Source: Anisakis pegreffii (Eukaryota; Nematoda; Chromadorea; Rhabditida; Anisakidae). Taken from it: 64,000 bases of DNA. The translations under genes and the position numbers were made by a program. This document shows positions 55,735-64,000 of the stretch, piece after piece (the first letter of the stretch is position 1; each line of letters begins with the position of its first letter). Under the pieces are notes generated by a model. The model was not told the origin of the DNA. It was given only the letters and a program-made list of their open reading frames with translations, and did no database searches. The stretch covers positions 124,001 to 188,000 of the forward strand of contig JAPYMA010002833.1 in the NCBI GenBank assembly GCA_035041965.1. The letters run 5' to 3'.

Positions 55735-56031
55735 TCATCCATGCATCGGAAGTGGCGGAACTGATTGAGATTCAGTCGCCGTCGACAACACAGACACCAT
55801 CCCAGTTAAAACGTCCCTTTTCAGCCATTCAACAAGAAGAATTTGCTGATATTTGTTGCTTTCTAAATTTTGCATGAGGTTTCGACACGCAAAAGGCGCT
55901 AATTTTCCAAGAACGATGATATCACACTCGAATTCACTTCGACTCATTAGAAAATTCCGCACTTCTTCTAAGCCAGTGTTTCTCAACATCCCTCCCCGCA
56001 CCTCTCTAAAAATTTTAAGACATGCTCGCAT
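55735..56031 (-). CDS. unrecognised 98-codon open frame
   Basis: Open minus frame including VRNFLMSRSEFECDII and LESNKYQQILLVEWLKRDVL. The alternating hydrophobic pattern looks protein-like, and it overlaps the hAT-like motif. No family can be assigned, and no convincing splice acceptor precedes it. Could be a pseudogene fragment or chance. Confidence 0.2.
   Translation of the reverse strand: MRACLKIFREVRGGMLRNTGLEEVRNFLMSRSEFECDIIVLGKLAPFACRNLMQNLESNKYQQILLVEWLKRDVLTGMVSVLSTATESQSVPPLPMHG
55973..55987 (+). mobile_element. hAT-like terminal motif, single end
   Basis: CAGTGTTTCTCAAC matches the end signature seen in many hAT-family transposons (CAGTG-x-TTCTCAAC). It is preceded by ttctaagc, a candidate 8-bp target. 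The matching opposite end was not found nearby, so this is at most a solo fragment. Confidence 0.25.
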
Positions 56032-56099
56032 CAGTCACAAATCCATATCTTCCATCCGCTACAGTGAGCATCTGTGATGCAGATAAGTGCACTGGATTA

Positions 56100-59000
56100 G
56101 AGTACGCTCTAGTCTTTTCAGGAACGTATACGTTAAGATCCATCTTCACCTACTTTAATGCATATTGAATAAAACCTTCTCTCGCACTCCCTGGAATGCC
56201 ATCTCGCACACCTTGAGGATGCAAGCCCTGTCAGCTGAGAAACCCTGTTCTGTGCGAACAATCGAGTTGGGATTGTTGTTACAAAACAACTGAATACTGC
56301 TACTTCTGGGATGATAGCAGACCAGAACCTTGAGTGTTTATATTGAGAGGTTAGTCGAAGTGAATAATATGGTAACATGAAAGTTGAAACACGTAGTGTT
56401 TGAAGAAGTTATATGCTAAACATTGAATGAAGACGCTCATCAAGAGACTTCGTTCATTCCGATGAATACCTGCACTGATCGCAACTTTGCCATAAGAACA
56501 CGATGGAGGAAGAAAGTTGATGGCGAGGCGAGTGTTTATGTCGAGTCTGATGCACTGCATTCAGCCACTCAATGAAGTTTATCATTATCATAAAAATGAT
56601 GTTGTGCACATTAGCAAATTTGATTTTGCGCTCAAACCGCCCTTCATTATTTATCGTTTTTCACTCGTATGACGACGAAAGCGATAGAAAATATGGAATT
56701 ATTGAATATATTTATGCATCTATAAAGTGTTCAATTCGTATGCGGAAAATTTCATCAGAGATCCGAAACGTAAAGTGCTAAGGATAAGATAAGAACCAAA
56801 CGCATCGCATGAGCACGAATTAGACAATTAGTACCGCCTAGAAATGCTGTAATCTTGAAATAACAGGAGCTCGTCTTCTCACTAGTTTCTGATAAACAAG
56901 AAAAATTAAATGAATTTATAAATGTTTAATGCATTCTTAATCGCAATAGAGTATTTCCTAAGGGTGAAACATCTCATCAAACGTCATCCACTTCGCTATG
57001 GAAACAATCCGGAGACGATTATAAACAACTGCATTCATCCTATTGAGTAGTTCTTTTAAATGAATACGATTTAATTGAAAGTGTATGGAATAAACTTGAA
57101 TAGAAAGTGACGATAAGGGTTAAACGAACAGGAAAATTACCGACAATAAATAAACAGATGTTATTAGAAGTAATAATTTTGGATGGCAATTAAGTAGGGC
57201 ATTTGATTGCTCAATGACTGAAATTATGACTCGATAATTTGACCCAAGAATCATTTGAAATCACATCAGTTTTAAAGCGAATCACATCTGAATGTCAGTT
57301 CGGTAATGAATGACAATAAATTTTTTATAGCGGTTGCAATAAATCTGCAAGATTTGGCAATAAAAGGTAACATATCCCTGTCCATGGCAAAAATATCTCC
57401 TTGTCGGAGACATTTGACCGCTCAATAACTGTCAAGAAAATTCTGCCCCAAACAGCCATTGGTAACGATTAGTATCGATGATTTATGAGCGATGAAGGTA
57501 TCGAAAACGATCACAACGATGCGACAATATCGAAAGTGTACGCAGTGCTCAAAATCTGAGCGAAATTTCAGTTGGATAATTTCCATAGGAACACAACACT
57601 GAGAGAAGCAGTTGACTTCAAGAAATAATATTTCGGTAAATGAGGCTATTTCGGTTTCGTATTGTGACAATGCGTCGTTACTAATTCCGCAAAGAGTCTT
57701 CAAGGAAAAGCTATTGTCTCCAACTGAGTGTATCAAAAAGCGATTCGTTCACTGCGATGTTTTAACGAATTACCACATCATTTTGAGATTAAAACGCGAA
57801 TGCAGCGACACAAGTTGTAAAAAAAGGTTGACGCAACGACTCAACTTGATAGATCCAATGAAAAATGAGGATAGCATCAGAAAGGAATATTTCCAGCGAA
57901 GGAACAGTTCGAGAAATTAGTGAAACGGAACGAACGACTATGAAAAGCTTTTTTGGATGTCTTTTCTATGTGGCTCAATTCACTGGGTCAATTTCCGCAT
58001 TTCTCACTCAGCAATTAGTAATGCAATACAAAGTGCAATCAACTTTACTAAAATTAGTCTAAATTCTAGTTTCCAACCGCTGATGTGAACTTTAAGCATT
58101 AATTCGTTCGCAGAAAAACTATTATGAATGAGTTACTAATATTTTTAGCCTCAGAAATTTTTTTTTCTTATTGACGGGATCAAAAGTCACATGTCTCAAT
58201 GTGCGTGTTAGTTCACCGTAAAAGAGATAAATGATTGATGAGTTGAGTGCTCAAAAATTTTTTTTTTGCGAAAGCGAGTTCGATTGCAGGCACGTTTATT
58301 GCAAGCACGTGCGACGATGCAGTGAATATTCTGCAACCAGCCCGGCAAACAAGGCAGTTTGCAAAGAATTTTGTAATTCCGACAGCTTGATATGCTTAAA
58401 TTTATTGTACAATCTAAAATCCAACGATTAGAACGATGTTCTCTCAGAAGGAGTACTGAATGGTATGTTCGAATATCGTTAAAAAGCACTCACTGATCAT
58501 TCACGTTACCACACTGATCAGCAGTGAGGCTTCCTTCAATCCACAACCAAATGCGAGAGTGTCCTCTAATGATCAGATTAGCTGATTCAGATGAGACTAT
58601 CGAAAGATTAATGGAACTTTGTCAGTCTTATGGATCGATTATCTTCTATAAGTGAGTGCAGTGATACGATGAGCTGAATGAGTGGAACGGTTTGCAAACG
58701 AACGGAAATAAGACGATTCTCGTGTATCGTCATTTCAGTCGTAATTTCGCTGAAGTGTATTAATGTTTTGGTAACAGTGCATTTTCATAAGTAGTTGAAC
58801 GTACGTGCAACACTCATATTTAACATTTCTTCCAGCACTTTACATTCGCTTCAAATCGCCTCTCCAATGGGGATTCTTTACATTTGTTCCTTTCCTTAGT
58901 TTTCCTTTGATATCAACTTTTACATCCTTAACTGAACCACCGCTCCCTGGATTTGTTAGCTTTGCATTGTTCGATCAACTTTGTTTTTATTTTTGCTTGC

Positions 59001-62000
59001 ACTATCATCTCAAACACACTGAATGAACAGAGATCCTGCAAGTGCTAATCCAAGTCAAGCATATTTGCTCATGAATTGAAGGCAGTGAAAAAATCAATCC
59101 GAAATCCCGATGATGACAACTTACTCCGAATCTTCTCTTTGAGGAGTCATCACAACAAGTTACCGGTTTCTTTCGTTCTTGTGAAGACATGTTCAAACAT
59201 TGCGAATCCCTAAATTGCTCGTAACAATCGCATAAGGCTTCTCGGAATGCACACAAAGATTTTGCTGCAGTACTTTTCCGACTCTGTCTGAATACTTTCA
59301 TAGTTGGCCGAGCTTACGAGTCCGCATGAAGGCATTGCTCCTTTGTTCTTGGTCATCGATCTGTGGGAGCATCGAAATGAGTTTACATCGTGAAAAAGGC
59401 TCAAGGCAAGTTTCTTTATTCTTTAAAATTGCTATTCAACAGAACTGCGACGAAATTTTTTCGATGTCTCGAATGAAAGACTAAAAGTTTGCATTGTCGA
59501 ATGATAATGCCAGTTCATTCGTGAAATTCCTGCTGAACAGATTGTGTTCGTCACTCGGAAATTGAATCGAGTGAGCATTCAGTGCAAATGATGATTGCCA
59601 CTTTGCTTCAACCACTATGAGTCCATTGTTGAATCAAATTCGGATAGAATTCATGCATGTACAGATCACGTTGTGGTCTGAGCATCCCAAAAAAGTAATG
59701 AGCTGGCGGATTATCGAAACCGAGATGGTTGAGAGAAAACGATTGGTTGCGTGGTGGTAATCAATGGGCATTCAGATCTGGTCATTATGAGACGAATTGT
59801 CATTATGTGACGCAAGGCAACAGACCGACGTTCGACTGGAAGAAGCCAAGAAGTTTCGATTGGCATTCCTAGAGTTGGATTCTGACCGGAGAATTTTGAA
59901 GTTACGATCAATACTGAGAGTATGGAGAAGTTACGGTAGAGCATAGAGGAAAGGAATAGTTAGTTCGACTTCATCTTGTGCAAGTTCATTTTTTTGGTGG
60001 GATCTGCAGTTTTTCTAGAACACTGATGATGAATGCGAGTAATTTATCGGTAAATGAGCATTTCGGTGTTGAGGAACAAATTTGAACGTAGTTGCTGAAT
60101 GAAACGGATGAGTGCATGGTATCGTTAAGATTTAAGCAATGCGTCACTTTATGATCATATTTAGAATCTTCTCCGATTTTCGCATCTCAAAATGTGAATT
60201 CGGTTGGATTCCGATCAAAGAATTTTAAAACTTGGTCGGATTACTGACTTATGAAATGTTGAAAAATCGAGTCGGTCGGATTTCAACCAAAGTGAAGTTT
60301 CGTTTGGATGCCGTCACTAGTTCTAAATCAATATCTCGCAACCGACATTCATATAGAAAAAACAAATCATGTGACTGGAACGAAAGTGAGAAAAAAGAAG
60401 AATGTGTTCAGCAATGAAATATTCAAAAGGATGCATCATGAATAATTCGTTGAAGCACTAGAGTTGAGGTTAAGGTGGCAACAGATTCACATAAATACAC
60501 GCTTCGTAACAACATTCAACAATCACCTTCAACGACCTCTCAAATGCATTCGAAATTGTGCATAAGAAGAACTGAAAAAAGAGCGAAGAAAAAACGTTCC
60601 CCATAATTGTTGAATGCGGGTATTTGCATGCATTTAATTGCAAATAATTAACTGCACACATTTTGGAAACTACTCGATTTCTTAATTCATTTTATATTTG
60701 CACTAACAATATCAATACACCGAAGTAAATGCATCGATATCACATGGAAAAAGTTGTGTCAAAAGTAAAGTGCTCGATGTCAATTAATTATTTCCTTTAG
60801 GCCGGAATCAGCGCATTTCATGAGCAAACCACTTGGCGAAAATCACACTTCATTCTGTATCAGTCAATGCTTCTTAGAAGTGGAAATTCCTCCTTAGGGA
60901 GAAATTATGCGCAACATGAGGGTTAAAGTACAGTGAAGCGACTATTTCGACACCACAAACTACTGATACCGAAGCGAAGTTGGGCCGGGCCGGTGGCCAT
61001 CGTTTGAAGCCGATCGACGATCAAAATTTGCATTCTCGGGGTTCAATGAGTTCCAATGGCCACATATAGGACGTTCGATCCGCGGCCAGCAAAAAAATAC
61101 TTCAGTTCCTATCCCTACAGTGAACCTACTGAACATAGAATGAATTTTTTGATCAACTTGTATTGCCAAGTTGATGTGTTGTGAATGACGGGTTGCCGTT
61201 TCTACAAGCTCTACATGAAACACTAAGGCATGCGAAGCATGTTTCTCGACTGAAGTTCGCGTCGTTAGTATTTATAAATGATGAATGAAAGCACTTTTGA
61301 CGAGAAGTGTGCTTCTCAACGACACAGTGACAACAATCAAAAAAAAAAGAATCGCATCAAATTTGTTGACTCCCTTCAACAAGTGATGAATTATGATTTT
61401 GAATCCAAGCACTCAAAGTTACGTTATATGCTCGAAAAGCCATGAATGCGATTCATTACGATGTCCCATAACGCGCACTCATCGTGCTTATCAACTCATC
61501 GAATCAGAGTGGTGAAAATCAATGATGAGACGACTTCGCATAATAAAATTCGAAGCATTATTCGATCATCGTTCACGAATATGGTATGCATTTAAGACGA
61601 CTCCATTAAGTTGCCTCGGAAACGTCTCAGCCACGAATTTCAACTGTTTATGAGGGAACTCTATGCAACACTTTGGAACGCAACTATGCATGTTCACAAG
61701 GCTGGATACTGCTCGAAAACAACACAATTGAATCTTCTCAGATCATATGGGTTTGCGTAGAAAACTTCTTCGGATTTATTACAATAACATGCACGCAAAT
61801 CTCCAATAAATATTACTTTCAGAGCATGAAAACAAGCTGAAAACAGAAGGTTGGTGATGAGGAAAGGATACTGAAGCAATGTTGACGATAGGCAATTTGG
61901 AAACGATTGAAAATGTGGAATGTCGACGGAAAACTTCGAAATTGCGCGTGGTAACAATGAATTTGCACAGCAAACGGACTGATGAGGAAGGAGTGTGTTT

Positions 62001-64000
62001 GGTGAGGTCGTTAGAAGTGTTTTCAATTCACATCATTCATTTAATGTTCATTAATTCAAGCAGTGAAGTGTGCCATATCAGTGGTTTAAACGAAATGTCG
62101 TTCTTTGGCATTCGTTTCGAACGCAAGTGCGTTGGATTATGTGATTGATGAGGAGACAATCCCACAAATTAATCTCCTCAGCAAATTCGAGAATGAAATG
62201 AGGCTTCCATGCATGATATGTTTTGCACTTGCACATCAAAACTGTGCACAGATCATAATGAACTGAAAACATCGGTGTATGTTTCGTACCCTGAACGATT
62301 ATAGCACTTGGCTTATAAATATTTTTTTGCTGCAGGAACAAACACACCTTGAGAGTATTACTGGTCGTCCTTAAGGAGAATACTTCCGATTGGATTTTGA
62401 TTTTCAATTGCCGTCCTTAATGGAACTGTCATGCATGTAAGCATACATCTTGAAAGGCTCAAGGATTTGCTCCCCATTCCACTATTCCAGTTATTTACTG
62501 CGCTAAAATTATAAGATCTGCCATACATTGTTTGCATTCGTATTCTAAAGGAATGAAAGTTCAGATAAGCAGAAGTGAAAAACATCATTCTTCTATATCA
62601 CATAGGAAGCGATATAGCATAAATCGCAAAACACTCAGTCTTCAAAAGGATTCCGTGAAGACAATGATTATAAAAAATAATCAACGTCTTTCGAGAATAG
62701 CATCGCACTTCACTGTCAGATGTATTTAATCAGTTGCTTGATGTGTCCATTACCATACGATCTAGAATCCGGTCATTTATTTCAACAGATAATCGGGCGA
62801 AGAAAACAATTAAACATGAAGGCAAGAGTCATACGTGTCGAGCTTCCTAGAGGTTATTAAACGAATATCTCGAATATAATAATGGAATGGGAATAGCGAT
62901 AATAGATATAATAGTGATTATAGAGGGAATGAGCCATTTGGTCACGACGACGACTTCCGATGGCTGACGCAACTGTGTGACAAATATAATGCATACTTGC
63001 CGATCCAAGACTTTTACCAAGCATAATTATCCTATAAGCAGATAGTCGAAATGCATCAAGCAAGAAGACGATTTGCGTGAATGAAGCCAATAAACGCCCT
63101 ATTCAAGCATCGAATAGGTTATCAATTCTATTCATGTAACATTCAATTTCGGTGCCATATCGTCACTGAGAGCGGTTTGCATACGAAGCAAAGATCGTTG
63201 GAGGTGAGATATGTTGATGATGCATTGCAAAGCTCTTGCACGAGTATCTAACGCTTGCTCAAGGGACGGACCATAAATGAATTAACATTGAATATATGAA
63301 TGCAATTAAGTTGAATGTAACCTTCGTTGGGGTGTCATTAGCATCAAACATGAAACAATTTAAGTGTCAAGTTGCAACGTTCGCAAAATGAATTAATTGT
63401 TGCTTCTGCATTAAAAGACTGCGAATAATAATCATAACATATCAATGAAAATGTTCTCGCGATGACGCAGTGCAGAAAGGATGAAACCCACTCAATGTAT
63501 ATACCCACAGAGAATCACTTGTCATTCAAGCGTTTTCAACTTAGTATTACATAGATTAAACAGGACAGATTCTTCCTTCTTGTTCTGCTATCAATCTGTC
63601 CATTGAGAATGCCAGACGTTGCTTTTTATTGATCTTCGAATGTTATTGCAAAATTCATTCACACAAGAACGCGACGTCCTTCTTCAGCACGATTCAGATG
63701 TGATATGTTATGAATGTCTGAACATTTCGACTAGTTTCTTTTTTCGGATGAAATTAATATTCAATGTTGTCATGTTAACCGCGCAATCCCAGCCAAAAAC
63801 TTAACAAATTTGAAGAAAAGTACTAAATTCTAAAATTTCATTCCTTTTGATACTGTGAAACTCAACTTATGAGTTTTTATAAATCGAACGTAAGCGTGAG
63901 ACGATCTACTTAAAAGGCTGACAATAAAGCATGGAAAGGATCGGAAAAACAAATCCAACTAAACGTACAGGAGCGCATTCTGGGGGAGCTTCGCATTCTG
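56100..64000. other. distal 5' flank, no supported gene
   Basis: No exon chain could be built. The 59005-59404 minus frames are Cys-containing but lack convincing splice signals, and the plus frame at 58805-59026 is pyrimidine-driven. The GC-rich patch near 61.0 kb is the only compositional feature. Confidence 0.5.
60964..61110. other. GC-rich island of unknown origin
   Basis: A stretch containing gttgggccgggccggtggcc and gatccgcggcc stands out in strongly AT-rich flank. The minus strand is open over 60960-61223 but the product is not recognised. Compositionally foreign; possibly a repeat or inserted fragment. Confidence 0.4.

Noticed and set aside
58805..59026. Plus frame after a good acceptor (catttcttccag)
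   Set aside because: Pyrimidine-rich DNA yields Phe/Leu-rich sequence by composition; no donor or domain.
1..64000. Search for CRISPR arrays, operons, rRNA, prophage or bacterial defence systems
   Set aside because: Intron-bearing eukaryotic DNA; no such structure is present.

Overview
The window is metazoan nuclear DNA: AT-rich, intron-dense, and without operons, long ORFs, rRNA or any tRNA I could recognise. Introns follow GT-AG rules with U-rich acceptors of the type tttcag, or often tttgaag. A decayed non-LTR reverse-transcriptase tail lies near the left end. Together with the gene content this suggests a nematode or nematode-like invertebrate with large introns. That assignment is an inference. 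No species-diagnostic sequence such as a spliced-leader gene was seen.

One gene dominates. On the minus strand, from about 51.1 kb down to at least 6.5 kb, lies an almost complete alpha-neurexin (nrx-1). I reconstructed 28 consecutive coding exons from splice sites, and every exon-exon join keeps frame (4263 nt, 1421 codons). The order is signal peptide, LNS1, EGF1, LNS2, LNS3, EGF2, LNS4, LNS5, EGF3, LNS6, acidic stalk, transmembrane segment, which is the canonical alpha-neurexin layout. Exons 1-25 occupy 51.1-37.7 kb. The last stalk and membrane exons are scattered at 25.4, 15.3 and 6.6 kb, separated by introns of 12.2, 10.0 and 8.6 kb. The cytoplasmic tail could not be assigned with confidence; two candidate exons lie at 6.15-6.06 and 5.77-5.69 kb.

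The large introns and the 5' flank (52-64 kb) hold mostly short random ORFs plus repeats. These are two copies of a foldback element (3.2 and 37.4 kb), several near-perfect hairpins (1.2, 16.7, 18.9, 27.0, 52.5 kb), tandem duplications (24.5 kb, 10.9 kb), an (AT)n tract (28.0 kb), a GC-rich insert flanked by approximately 20-bp direct repeats (24.9-25.1 kb) and a second GC-rich patch (61 kb). Some isolated exon-like segments with good splice signals occur on the plus strand (32.3, 33.9, 53.7-54.8 kb) and at the far left on the minus strand (0.8 kb). They may belong to nested or neighbouring genes I cannot name.

Neurexin is a presynaptic adhesion receptor. The whole window is best read as its locus: ectodomain exons compact, 3' exons dispersed, and the rest intronic or flanking DNA.
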